Counted from the stretch's first letter, positions 25,622 through 34,175 are shown. The stretch is DNA of 64,000 nt from a candidate division FCPU426 bacterium (GCA_027452205.1 DAIDGV010000024.1:466750-530749); one strand, 5' to 3'. Translations and numbers: made by a program. The notes: a model not told the origin generated them from the letters alone.

Positions 25622-27604
25622 ATGCAATTTCGTTCGGGCGGAAAACCAGTCTTTTTACAGATCCTGATCTTAACCTTGCTTTGCACCAGCCCTCTTCTCG
25701 GGGCGGATCCCGTCGCACCGCCGATCATCGAAGAAATTCCCATGGAAACACCCGATGCCGGATTGGCGGCGATTTTGTCAAAACAGATTCCTTATGGGCA
25801 GTTAGCTAAATTGAGAAACGATGTAGCGGTTCCCCGTTGGATTGACCTAGAAGATCCGAAGAAGGGTCTTTATATGCCCGAAAAGTATGTAGCCAGTTTG
25901 AGGGGACCCGATTCCTTGAATCGTTGGATGATGCTTTTGCCCGGCAAGAAACAATTCATTGGGTGTCTAGATGGCAAAGAAGAAGGTCTTTATAGTTATC
26001 CCGACTGCGAAAAAATAAAGGGTTACTCTACGTTACCTTTGTGGGGAATGAGCGTTTGTAACGGTTCTGGAAACTTAGTGGCTTCTTGCCGGGGGAACGC
26101 GCACGCGGGATATGACAACCAAGGGCATTTACCCCAGGTGGCTTATTGTCTGAATCGTAAGACAGGCCGTTCGGTAGGGTTTGCCATCATCCGGTCCATC
26201 GCTAATACAACTCCCGCTCAATTCGAAGTGGGACCAGAAAGGCTTTGCCTCTTAATAATACAGAACGAAAGGGACTATGACACGAACCAGGATGAACCTG
26301 AACCCAGTGGTTATTCGGGACAGACCCAGCCAGTACACAAGGATTGGATAGAAGAGCGCATTGATCTAAGGACCCTTCAGCATGAAAATCTGGTCGAACC
26401 CAAGGACAAAGTCGCATGGCAGAAGGAAGAGCAATTCGTTTTTAATGATCGGTTGCTGAATCCTTCTATTGTGCTGGCCCCGCCCAGCGAAAAGGGATTT
26501 TGGATCGGATTTCGGTCGAATCCTGACCACCGTATGATCTTCTTGTATGTAGATGAAAACTTACAACCACGTCAGGTCAGTGTTTGGTCAGGTGTAGCCG
26601 ATTTTCACTATGGCGCGATCTATCAACCTGGACAAAAAGCCTTTGCTGTGGCGGAGCAGGGCCATTTGTCCCTCTTGAGGTTCCCTCTGGTTGCGATCAA
26701 AGGAAGTTTTTCTTATGCCGATCCGCCGGAGAGTTGGAATCCGCCGTCTGCTCCCGCGACAGTCAAGATGAAAACGGTACCTCTGACGGGCAGTCCTTAT
26801 TCCTATGTAACCCATGTTGTGGCGGGTCTGGACAATGATTTTTATTATGCGGAAGACAAGCGCGACAACAACTCTAACGCAGTCATAACCCGCATGAGTA
26901 TTGAAGGGTTCGTACTAAATACCCGGGTTTTTCCTAAGACTTCCTTTAGTGAATTGACCTTGGATAAGGCCGGTAATCTTTATATTAGTGATGGGGTTTC
27001 CATTCTCGTCTTTGACTCCCAATGTAATCCCAAACTTCAATTTGTGCCGCCCCAGTTCGACGCCAAGACTATACAGGCTTATCGGACACCCTTGCGATCG
27101 CTGGATGTGGACGCCAAAGGAAATATCTATCTACTGACCGACAAAGTTTTTTCCAAAGCGAATGATGCCACACTCGAGAGAGACCAGATGCGTTATAGGC
27201 TAGTCTGCGAATTTAACCCTCAAGGTCAACTACTTCAGACCTTTTATGTCGAAGGGTCGAAAGGTTTTGTTCAAGGCGGAAGCCCTATCCTGAAAGTCTG
27301 TCGTGACGGTGGGTTTTTTATCCTTTCATCTGGTTTGACTCGTTATGATGCGAAGGGCCATGCTCAGTGGACCTTGGATGGTTATGGTACCTGGGATAAT
27401 GAGTTCATTGATCCTATGGGTTTAGCGTTGGATACCTCGGATAATGCCTATGTGTCGGACCATGGGCCCTCGATTATCAAGGAGTTTGACTCTGTGGGTC
27501 ATTGTATAGGCCGATGGGACGGTGTGAGGTCCGATCCTTACCAAGACCTGGGCCCCGGGTTTCTCACCTTCGACAAGGACGGTACTCTTTGGATGTCCCG
27601 ATGA
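25622..27604 (+). CDS. Secreted NHL/beta-propeller-like protein of unknown function
   Basis: This 660-residue protein has a signal peptide (FLQILILTLLCTSPLLGA). The C-terminal half has repeated strands typical of NHL/SBBP-type propellers: LTLDKAGNLYISDGVS (about residue 445), LDVDAKGNIYLLTDK (about 495), LALDTSDNAYVSDHGPS (about 605) and LTFDKDGTLWMSR at the very end. The N-terminal half has no recognisable domain and contains the acidic stretch RDYDTNQDEPEPS. It is probably an extracellular or periplasmic binding protein. GAAGGGACAAG precedes the ATG. It is divergent from the other secreted gene and forms a two-gene module with it. Confidence 0.7.
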   Translation: MQFRSGGKPVFLQILILTLLCTSPLLGADPVAPPIIEEIPMETPDAGLAAILSKQIPYGQLAKLRNDVAVPRWIDLEDPKKGLYMPEKYVASLRGPDSLNRWMMLLPGKKQFIGCLDGKEEGLYSYPDCEKIKGYSTLPLWGMSVCNGSGNLVASCRGNAHAGYDNQGHLPQVAYCLNRKTGRSVGFAIIRSIANTTPAQFEVGPERLCLLIIQNERDYDTNQDEPEPSGYSGQTQPVHKDWIEERIDLRTLQHENLVEPKDKVAWQKEEQFVFNDRLLNPSIVLAPPSEKGFWIGFRSNPDHRMIFLYVDENLQPRQVSVWSGVADFHYGAIYQPGQKAFAVAEQGHLSLLRFPLVAIKGSFSYADPPESWNPPSAPATVKMKTVPLTGSPYSYVTHVVAGLDNDFYYAEDKRDNNSNAVITRMSIEGFVLNTRVFPKTSFSELTLDKAGNLYISDGVSILVFDSQCNPKLQFVPPQFDAKTIQAYRTPLRSLDVDAKGNIYLLTDKVFSKANDATLERDQMRYRLVCEFNPQGQLLQTFYVEGSKGFVQGGSPILKVCRDGGFFILSSGLTRYDAKGHAQWTLDGYGTWDNEFIDPMGLALDTSDNAYVSDHGPSIIKEFDSVGHCIGRWDGVRSDPYQDLGPGFLTFDKDGTLWMSR

Positions 27605-27627
27605 TGTTTGGACGTTCATCGGAGACA

Positions 27628-27661
27628 ATAAAAAAGGCCCTGAACGTCTAGGGCCTTTTTT
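27628..27661. terminator. Bidirectional terminator between the propeller gene and RNA B
   Basis: AAAAAAGGCCCT and AGGGCCTTTTTT form a symmetric stem around GAACGTCT, with T-runs on both strands. It can end the propeller gene on the plus strand and RNA B on the minus strand. Confidence 0.9.
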
Positions 27662-28045
27662 ACTACTACCTTAATTCAGTGCTCAAAAACGCACTCCTCA
27701 ATAAGATCCCTTACGTTTAAGGGTCTCGCCCCGCGTCAATTGGCGCTTCCGTAGGACCTTTCCGACGATTGCACAGCCACTGCACCTACACGACCACGAC
27801 ACCTGCTCACTGGACGACCAGGCCGGGGTTGCGAACGTTGGGAACTTAGTTCCCTTGGGCGCTCTCATTGAGCGGCAGTGTCGAACCCCTTACCAACCTT
27901 TCCAGCTTCAAGATCCCCTATCGTTGGAGGCCTCAGCCTCTCTTGCACCCAGAGGGTGTTTCTCTTGGGATCCCCCTTCTGATTCAACTATAGGACGACC
28001 CAAAGGCTTGTCTACATCACGGGACATATCTACCCGCCGGAATTT
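27628..28045 (-). ncRNA. Candidate structured non-coding RNA (copy B)
   Basis: The gap 27605-28178 has no credible ORF, but the minus strand is rich in nested hairpins. A GGGGTT/AACCCC helix (27884-27889 with 27825-27830) encloses GGGAAC-GTTCCC (27840-27854) and CGCTC-GAGCG (27860-27874). Other hairpins are CACCC/GGGTG (27946-27958) and GAGGC/GCCTC (27927-27940). The 3' domain (GCGCCAATTGACGC palindrome, GACCCTT...AAGGGATC hairpin, TTATTGAGGAGTGCG) is shared with copy A and is followed by a terminator. Length is about 400 nt; the 5' end is uncertain. I see no tmRNA tag, RNase P core (GAGGAAAGTCC), or SRP or 6S signature. Confidence 0.5.
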
Positions 28046-28178
28046 TTCGTGCCAAAATAAAATGAGCGATAAAAATGATTTTTGTTCGGGTTAATGCTTG
28101 TCCCTTCAAAAAATGAGGTGAATCGGTTAAAACTAGGGAACATTCGACGGCGGAAAACCATTTCGTGACCGAGGTTCT

Positions 28179-29117
28179 ATGCGAACTCTTTATTTCCTTT
28201 TGATCTCAATGATGTTGGCGGCGACGGCCCAAGCGGGGGTCAAACTTTCCGCCAAACCCAAGTGGGGGCATATCCAAGTCGGCCAACTTAAACGCGATTA
28301 CATCTATTACATTCCCGCGAAAGCGCCGGTCAAACCTCTGCCGCTCATCCTGGTGCTGCATGGGGGCACGGGCAAGCCCGAAGGCATGGAAAAGCTGACC
28401 TACAACCGGTTCAATGAATTGGCGGATGAAGACAATGCCATCATCGTCTACCCCGCGGGTATCGACCACAACTGGAACGACGGCCGGAACGATGTCAGCA
28501 GCAAGGCCTTTCAAGAGAACGTGGATGACGTGGGGTTCATTTCCAAGCTTATCGACGAGATGGTGAACATCGAGAACGCGGACCCGCACCGCGTCTATGT
28601 GACGGGAATTTCCAACGGAGCCATGATGTGCAACCGTTTGGCCTGCGAACTGTCGGACAAGATCGCGGCCATCGCGCCGGTCGCGGGTTCCATGCCGGCC
28701 AACCTGCCGGACCGCTGCCAGCCCAAGTTCCCCGTTTCGGTGCTGATGATCAATGGAGACAAAGACCCGCTGGTGCCCTTCGAGGGCGGGGACGTTCACT
28801 TCTTCAAGCACAAGCGGGGACAGGTCATCCCAGTGCAAGATACCGCCCTGCATTGGGCGGTATTGGACGGTTGTCCCAACAATCCCACCCGAGCCCCTTT
28901 GCCGGTCAAAGACCTCCGGGATCTGACCCGGGTCGAGCGGGTCGTCTATCCCCCTTCCAAGAGCGGGGCTGAAGTATTCCTATTCATCGTTCATGGTGGG
29001 GGCCACACCTGGCCAGGAGGATTGCCTTATTTAGGGGAGTGGGCGGTGGGTAAGGTGAGCCGTCAATTGGACGCCACGGACCTGATCTGGGACTTCTTCA
29101 AACGACACGAACGTTGA
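28179..29117 (+). CDS. Secreted PHB-depolymerase/feruloyl-esterase family hydrolase (LpqC-like)
   Basis: This 312-residue alpha/beta hydrolase has a signal peptide (MRTLYFLLISMMLAATAQA). The oxyanion-hole motif is LPLILVLHGGTGKPEG. The nucleophile serine lies in the elbow GISNGAM (about residue 147). The acid is in NGDKDPLVPFEGG and the histidine in HGGGHTWPGG (about 277). Family members cleave polyhydroxybutyrate, feruloyl-sugar or acetyl esters outside the cytoplasm; the substrate here cannot be fixed. The cation exporter gene follows after 20 bases. Confidence 0.82.
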   Translation: MRTLYFLLISMMLAATAQAGVKLSAKPKWGHIQVGQLKRDYIYYIPAKAPVKPLPLILVLHGGTGKPEGMEKLTYNRFNELADEDNAIIVYPAGIDHNWNDGRNDVSSKAFQENVDDVGFISKLIDEMVNIENADPHRVYVTGISNGAMMCNRLACELSDKIAAIAPVAGSMPANLPDRCQPKFPVSVLMINGDKDPLVPFEGGDVHFFKHKRGQVIPVQDTALHWAVLDGCPNNPTRAPLPVKDLRDLTRVERVVYPPSKSGAEVFLFIVHGGGHTWPGGLPYLGEWAVGKVSRQLDATDLIWDFFKRHER

Positions 29118-29137
29118 TAGGATGTTAAAATAATTCC

Positions 29138-30112
29138 ATGACCGACAACCATTCGCACTCACACGATCACTCCCATTCGCATGACAAGCACGATCATCAT
29201 GCCCACGACCATTCCCATGGTGGGCATTCTCATGGATTGGACCGCAAAAGCAAAATGTTCTGGGCCTTGGGCATCACGGCAGCCATCCTTCTCCTGGAAG
29301 CTATCGGCGGGTTGGTATCAGGGTCTTTAGCGTTGCTTTCCGACGCGGGGCATATGCTGACCGATCTCGCGGCCCTGCTTATTTCCCTGGCGGCCATGAT
29401 CATGGCCGAAAAACCCGCCAGCTCGACCCACACCTATGGGTTGGCCCGGTTGGAGGTTTTGGCCGCCCTAGGTAACGCGATCACCTTTTTTCTCATGGTG
29501 GCGGGCCTGGGTTTTGAGGCGTTTCAGCGCCTGACCCATCCAACCCTTCCCAACTGGAAGACCATGGGCCTTATCGCCGCCATCGGCTTCGTCGCCAACG
29601 CCTTATCCGCCTGGACCCTGCATGGCAACCATGACCACGACATCAATATCCAGGGCGCCTGGCTCCATGTGATGGGCGACCTGGGTTCTTCCCTAGGGGT
29701 GCTGATCGGGGTTGAGGTCATCTCCCAGACCGGCTGGACCTGGGTGGACCCGGTGCTCAGCTTGGGGATCGCTCTTTTGATCGGTTCCAGCGCCATCGGG
29801 CTTTTCCGCAAGGCGCTCCACATCCTGCTCGAATCGGCGCCAAAAGGCCTGAGCGCGGAAAAGATCGAAAGCGTGGTACAGGAAAGAATCCCCGAGGTGC
29901 GCGAATTACATCACGTGCATTTGTGGGAAGTGGGTGCGGGAAAAGTGCATATGACCGCCCATTTGGTAGTGAACGACCAGGCCCTCAGCCAGGCCCAGGG
30001 CATTGTCACCCAGGCTTCGGAAGTGCTAAAGGACGAGTGTGGGATCAGCCATGCCACCCTTCAAGTGGAAGCGCCCGCCCGGATCCTCATCCACGGCCCG
30101 GAAAAACGCTGA
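29138..30112 (+). CDS. Cation diffusion facilitator (CzcD/ZitB-like Zn/Cd exporter)
   Basis: This 324-residue inner-membrane antiporter exports divalent metal ions. The N-terminus is a His-rich metal-binding tail (residues 4-34, repeated HSHDH and GGHSHG). Six transmembrane helices follow. The metal-site residues appear as SDAGHMLTD in TM2 (HxxxD) and HVMGDLGSSLG in TM5 (HxxxD). The cytoplasmic C-terminal ferredoxin-like domain starts at about residue 235 and contains ELHHVHLWEVGAGKVHMTAH. This pattern is typical of Zn/Cd/Co exporters of the CDF family. Confidence 0.93.
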   Translation: MTDNHSHSHDHSHSHDKHDHHAHDHSHGGHSHGLDRKSKMFWALGITAAILLLEAIGGLVSGSLALLSDAGHMLTDLAALLISLAAMIMAEKPASSTHTYGLARLEVLAALGNAITFFLMVAGLGFEAFQRLTHPTLPNWKTMGLIAAIGFVANALSAWTLHGNHDHDINIQGAWLHVMGDLGSSLGVLIGVEVISQTGWTWVDPVLSLGIALLIGSSAIGLFRKALHILLESAPKGLSAEKIESVVQERIPEVRELHHVHLWEVGAGKVHMTAHLVVNDQALSQAQGIVTQASEVLKDECGISHATLQVEAPARILIHGPEKR

Positions 30113-30163
30113 GATCATTTAAGAATAAATCGAACATTCAAACCGAATTCAAAAGCTATTTTT

Positions 30164-30264
30164 GCCACAGATTCATGGGATTCAGGGGATATAACAACAA
30201 TTCATAATTCAAAATTAAGAATTCAGAATTATGGGTTTATGTATCTCCTGCATCTGTGGCTAAA
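30164..30264 (-). repeat. 101-bp palindromic repeat, copy 1 (GCCACAGAT...ATCTGTGGC)
   Basis: The ends GCCACAGATTCATGGGATTC and GCATCTGTGGCTAAA form terminal inverted repeats around an AT-rich palindromic centre (AATTCATAATTCAAAATT). Its reverse complement matches 43558-43659 with one difference that I can see over about 101 bases. No ORF is present, so it would be a non-autonomous MITE-like unit. Confidence 0.85.
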
Positions 30265-30275
30265 TTTTGTTCAGG

Positions 30276-30638
30276 TTAATGACTGGAAACAGCCCGCAAC
30301 CATTCGGACAATTTCGATTCGATCCCAGTCAAACGCTTGATCCATCGGGTATGCAATTCTTGGGATACCAGCACCTTGCGCAGGCACAGGTCCAACAGGG
30401 GCACGCATTCATGGATCAAGGCGATGGCCTCCCGTAACCGCGATTGGGTGAGGGCGACACTTTCGGATAGCTGGGCCTTCTTCACTTCCTCGTCCAATTG
30501 GAATATCTGGCGTTTCAGCCGGGCCACTGCCTCGTTCTTCATGGCCCAGGGCAGGTGCTGGTAGGTCTTCAGGATCTCACCGGCCAGGTCCTGGCACTGT
30601 ACCGCCAGGTCTTCGCTCAAAAAATCCGAAGTGGCCAT
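30276..30638 (-). CDS. Four-helix-bundle protein of the 23S rRNA-IVP/Avd-like type
   Basis: The start at ATG 30638 overlaps the hpnE stop (TGATG), giving 120 residues; longer readings run inside hpnE. The sequence is all-helical with heptad-like hydrophobic spacing (VARLKRQIFQLDEEV, LREAIALIHECVPLLDLCL, RLTGIESKLSEWL). This matches the small four-helix-bundle family that includes proteins encoded in 23S rRNA intervening sequences and the Avd accessory protein. There is no reverse transcriptase or rRNA nearby, so its role here is unknown. It is the last gene of the hpnCDE operon. Confidence 0.7.
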   Translation of the reverse strand: MATSDFLSEDLAVQCQDLAGEILKTYQHLPWAMKNEAVARLKRQIFQLDEEVKKAQLSESVALTQSRLREAIALIHECVPLLDLCLRKVLVSQELHTRWIKRLTGIESKLSEWLRAVSSH

Positions 30639-31975
30639 CAGGCACCCCTCTTGTTCAAATAAGCGGCGGCTTTTTCCGCGGCGCGGTGGCCCGAAAGGCA
30701 GGCGCCCTCGATGGTCGCGGGAAGGCCCGTGTCGGTCCAATCACCGGCCAGGAAAACAAAAGGATAGGGTGTCTCACAGGGCAGGCGCAGGGGTCCGGTG
30801 GCTTGGGTCCAGACGAAGGTCGCGGCCATTTCCCGGGTCACTTTGGCGTGAAGCACCTCCAAAACCGTCCCTTCGGGCAGGCGGTCCCGCAGATCCTCCA
30901 AAGCTATATCGACCAATTCCTTTTCGCTCAACTTGGCTAGGTTCTCGGCGGCACTGGCGACCAGGCTCAGGTACTGGCCTTGGCCCTTCCAATCCCAATT
31001 GGCGTTCCGGTTGAAGACCCACTCAAAACGGCCCTCGGGCAATCCCACCAAAGGCTCGGTCAAGATGGGCCTAGACAGGATCAGATGAACGGACAGGATG
31101 GGCGATTTGCCCAACTGCGGCAGATTTTGGGGACCCGCCCAGCCATCGTTGGGCCAAAGAGCGGATAAAGATGAAGGAGGTACCGCCCAGATGACCGCGT
31201 CGGTTTGATAGGTCTGCTCGGTCCGACTGGTGAGGGTGAAAGATTTTTCACTGACCTCGAATTTTTGGATGCCCTCATGGACCCGTAATTTTCCGCCGCG
31301 TTTTTCCAGATAAGCGCCGACCTGGGAAAAACCCAGTTCGCTCAGGGGCTTTTGGGCCAGGACCAAAGAACTGTCGGACCTTTTCCCGAAGAAGACCCGG
31401 TGCAGCACCTCGGCGAGTCCCTCGAGAGGCGCGATGTCCATCGGCACGTTCATCACCGCGTTGCAAAGCGGAATCCAGAAACGCTCCAGTGCCTGGGGCC
31501 CTTGTTCGGTCATCAGCACAAAACGCTCAACGGTCCGCACATCCGCCGGGAAGGAAAAAGGTTTCTTGGAGAAACGCATCAAGGCCCGGGTCAACTTCAC
31601 TTTTTCGGACCAGCTAAAGGCGCTAGTGGTCAAAAGGCCCCAAGCCAAATGAAAAGGCGCGGGCAGCGGCGCGCAACGAAGAGAAACTTTCTTTCGGTCA
31701 GTGGTCAGCCAGGTCAGGGTCATGGGGTCAATTCGCTGAAAAACATCGGGGGTGTCCAGACGCTTGAAGAGCTTCCAGGTTTCCTCATAACAGCCCATGA
31801 ACAGATGGGGACCATTGTCGACGGGCGCGGGGAAAGCAGGGGTTTGGGCCGAATAGACCCGGCCGCCCAAAGACCCACGGGATTCCAACAGTTCCACCGC
31901 GAAGCCCTTTTCGGCCAGGGCAGTGGCCGCCGCCACGCCCGCGAAACCGCCGCCGATCACCAGGACCCGGCTCAT
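30638..31975 (-). CDS. hpnE: Hydroxysqualene dehydroxylase
   Basis: This 445-residue FAD-dependent amine-oxidase-fold enzyme starts at ATG 31975, overlapping the hpnD stop by four bases. The N-terminal FAD motif is VLVIGGGFAGVAAATALAE (residues 4-22), followed by LLESRGSLGGRVYS. The C-terminal FAD-contact segment is FLAGDWTDTGLPATIEGA. In the HpnCDE pathway it reduces hydroxysqualene to squalene. The longer upstream reading (to 32143) lies inside hpnD and is rejected. Confidence 0.9.
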   Translation of the reverse strand: MSRVLVIGGGFAGVAAATALAEKGFAVELLESRGSLGGRVYSAQTPAFPAPVDNGPHLFMGCYEETWKLFKRLDTPDVFQRIDPMTLTWLTTDRKKVSLRCAPLPAPFHLAWGLLTTSAFSWSEKVKLTRALMRFSKKPFSFPADVRTVERFVLMTEQGPQALERFWIPLCNAVMNVPMDIAPLEGLAEVLHRVFFGKRSDSSLVLAQKPLSELGFSQVGAYLEKRGGKLRVHEGIQKFEVSEKSFTLTSRTEQTYQTDAVIWAVPPSSLSALWPNDGWAGPQNLPQLGKSPILSVHLILSRPILTEPLVGLPEGRFEWVFNRNANWDWKGQGQYLSLVASAAENLAKLSEKELVDIALEDLRDRLPEGTVLEVLHAKVTREMAATFVWTQATGPLRLPCETPYPFVFLAGDWTDTGLPATIEGACLSGHRAAEKAAAYLNKRGA

Positions 31976-32814
31976 GAGAACCTCGACCCGCGCCAGAGGG
32001 AACAGCGAGCCAGCGCGCCCAAGACGGAGAGGACCTTGTCTGCCTTGCTGAGGGAAACCTTGCCCAAAAGGATCTGGTCGGGCTGGGACCTCAGTTTTTG
32101 GTGCAGACGCACGTAAATAGCCCCGATGGCCTCGGCGGTACAAAGCTCACTGCGTTCTTTTTTGTTAAGGGAGGACCAACCTCGGTCCAAATAGGTCCAA
32201 GCCCGGTCCAATTGGAACTCCACAAAATTACGCCAATGGGAGTTTTTCTCGCCCAAGGTGTGGGGGTTCAAATGGAAGTGTTCGTAATCCTCCTGGGGAA
32301 AATAGCGCCGGCCCAAGGAAAGGTCCTCTTGATGGTCCCGCACCATGTTGACGATCTGAAGGAAGATGCCCAGGTTCTCGGCGTATTTTTGGTGGGCCTC
32401 GTCGCGGTAACCGAAGATCTCCATGCTGGCCAGACCTGGTCCGCCGGCCACTTGCAGGGCATATTGGCGCAATTCCTCGAACTTCTTGAAGCGGATGGGT
32501 TTGAGGTCCCTCTCGACCCCGGTCACGATCCGCAGCAGGGGTTCGGGCGACAGGCGGAAGCGGTTGATGACGGTTTGGAAGGTCTTAAAGAAGGGGTCCT
32601 TGGCTTTTTCCTGAAGGGCCAGATAAAGATCTTTCTTGAATGTGGCCAATTTTTTCTTCTTCAGGGGCAGGGGGTCCGTGTTGTCCGCGATATCGTCGGC
32701 CAGCCAGCAAAAACGGTAGAGGGATTCCATGGCCTGGCGCTGGTCCGCGGGCAAGAGCAAGAGCGGATAATAGAAACTGGTCTTTTGACCCAGGGGGCTT
32801 TTTTGAGGGTTCAA
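31972..32814 (-). CDS. hpnD: Presqualene diphosphate synthase
   Basis: This squalene/phytoene-synthase fold protein has the first Asp-rich motif WLADDIADNTD near its N-terminus and the second in MVRDHQEDLSLGRRYFP, with the substrate region VAGGPGLASMEIFGY between them. In HpnCDE, HpnD joins two farnesyl diphosphates to presqualene diphosphate. I chose the in-frame TTG at 32814 (280 residues, right after the hpnC stop at 32817). An ATG at 32889 would add 25 residues overlapping hpnC, so the start is uncertain. The gene overlaps hpnE by four bases. Confidence 0.85.
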   Translation of the reverse strand: MNPQKSPLGQKTSFYYPLLLLPADQRQAMESLYRFCWLADDIADNTDPLPLKKKKLATFKKDLYLALQEKAKDPFFKTFQTVINRFRLSPEPLLRIVTGVERDLKPIRFKKFEELRQYALQVAGGPGLASMEIFGYRDEAHQKYAENLGIFLQIVNMVRDHQEDLSLGRRYFPQEDYEHFHLNPHTLGEKNSHWRNFVEFQLDRAWTYLDRGWSSLNKKERSELCTAEAIGAIYVRLHQKLRSQPDQILLGKVSLSKADKVLSVLGALARCSLWRGSRFS

Positions 32815-32816
32815 GG

Positions 32817-33692
32817 TTACCGATCCGATGGCCGCACCCTTCCCAAGCAAGCTTTGACGATCAGCTCCAGCTTTTCCCAAGAACTCCAATGAGGGCGATG
32901 GGAGAGCACATTGTAATCCATTTGGCGGATCTTGTTCAGGATGCCCTGTCCGCCCAAATAAGTGGCGCGAAGTTCCAGCTTCAAACGGCCTTCCACGGCG
33001 GAAAGTAGCGGAAACCCTTTTTCATAATAGCGTTCAGTATAGTTCAGGGCGTTCTTGACCAAGGTCCTTACCGCGGGCGAGTCCTTACGCGACAAAAGGT
33101 CCTGGGGGCGCAGCCCGGCTTTTTGGAGCTCGCTTTGAGGGTAATAGATACGGCCCCGCTTCAGGTCGATAGCGGTGTCCTGCCAAAAATTGATGAGCTG
33201 CAGTCCGCCGCAGAGATGGTCCGAATAGCGGTGAAGCTTCTCCTCTCGAACGCCGGAGATGAGCAGCACCATGCGCCCCACCGGGTTGGCGCTATGCCGG
33301 CAATAACGCAGGACCCCTTCCCAGGTTGGGTAGCGCTTCACGGTCAGGTCCATGCGGTAGGCCTTCAACAGGCCTAAGGGAAGCCACAGGGGAATGTGGA
33401 AGGTCTTGATCGTATGGGCGAAAGCCTGAAGGACCGCAGGAGCTTTTTTGCCCCGCAAGGCGTCCTTGAGCTGCTTTTCCCAACGGTTCAATTCGGTCAA
33501 ACGCCGACCCTTATACTTCGCCTCGTCGGCGAAATCGTCAGCGACCCGGGCAAAGGTATAAAGGGCGGTCACGTGGGGGCGGCTTTCGGCAGGCATCAAA
33601 AGGGAGGCCACGGGGAAATTCTCGTAATGGGTTAAGGCTAAATGGCCGCATTCCTCGTAGGCGGCTTTGAGTTGGGAAGGCACAGGGGACAA
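32817..33692 (-). CDS. hpnC: Hydroxysqualene synthase
   Basis: This 291-residue protein starts at TTG 33692 with AAGGAAAAG upstream. The Asp-rich motif ARVADDFADEAKY (about residues 48-60) and the second motif LINFWQDTAIDLKRGRIYYP (about 166-185) are those of the squalene-synthase superfamily. HpnC converts presqualene diphosphate to hydroxysqualene. It is first in a tightly packed operon hpnC-hpnD-hpnE plus a helical-bundle gene. No squalene-hopene cyclase gene lies in the window, so the end product may be hopanoid, squalene or a C30 carotenoid. Confidence 0.9.
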   Translation of the reverse strand: MSPVPSQLKAAYEECGHLALTHYENFPVASLLMPAESRPHVTALYTFARVADDFADEAKYKGRRLTELNRWEKQLKDALRGKKAPAVLQAFAHTIKTFHIPLWLPLGLLKAYRMDLTVKRYPTWEGVLRYCRHSANPVGRMVLLISGVREEKLHRYSDHLCGGLQLINFWQDTAIDLKRGRIYYPQSELQKAGLRPQDLLSRKDSPAVRTLVKNALNYTERYYEKGFPLLSAVEGRLKLELRATYLGGQGILNKIRQMDYNVLSHRPHWSSWEKLELIVKACLGRVRPSDR

Positions 33693-33878
33693 GGTCTTTT
33701 CCTTTCGGGTGAACCACTATAAAAAGGGCCCCCAGCCTATCGCAACGGAATTACGAGGAAAAACCGACCCGGTTAACCTGGATTTAAAAGAGGAACAAAT
33801 TTCCCGGGCGGAACGTCTTAAGGATGTCGTTCTCCCCTGGGGGGGGAATGGTCCGGTATCAAATTTCTGGAGGTTCGT

Positions 33879-34175
33879 ATGGATTTTCGTAAAGCCTTTT
33901 TGGTGGCGGGTATGGCAGTGGCAGTGGCGATCCCTTTCGCGGCTCACGCCGGGATCAATCTGTCGGTGAACGTCGACGCGGATGACCAAGCTCATTTCGA
34001 TTTCAACGGCGGTCCCCGTCATCACCATCCGATGATCTGGAAAGCGGCCCAGCAATTGCGTAATGCCAAGCATACCCTTTGGAAAGCCGCGAATGACTTC
34101 CATGGCCATAAAGCCGACGCTATCGGCGCCATCAACGGAGCTTTGGATCAATTGGCCGTTTGCGAACACGAGTAA
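33879..34175 (+). CDS. Small exported protein of unknown function
   Basis: This 98-residue protein has a clear signal peptide (AFLVAGMAVAVAIPFAAHA) preceded by GGAGG upstream of the ATG. The mature part has a short His-rich stretch (PRHHHPMIW) and then helices with repeated AA/DA pairs (KAANDFHGHKADAIGAINGA), like small periplasmic helical proteins. There is a single cysteine near the C-terminus. It is monocistronic with a strong terminator. The family is not recognised. Confidence 0.65.
   Translation: MDFRKAFLVAGMAVAVAIPFAAHAGINLSVNVDADDQAHFDFNGGPRHHHPMIWKAAQQLRNAKHTLWKAANDFHGHKADAIGAINGALDQLAVCEHE

Noticed and set aside
27628-28045. tmRNA, RNase P RNA or SRP RNA as identity of RNA B
   Set aside because: A TTCGAC segment next to GGGG looked tmRNA-like, but there is no tag peptide, no CCA-type acceptor and no GGGG...GGTTTCGACG 5' end. 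The RNase P core GAGGAAAGTCC and the SRP GGAA-loop motif are absent.
31976-32143. N-terminal extension of HpnE
   Set aside because: It lies entirely inside hpnD. The FAD motif begins directly after the ATG at 31975.
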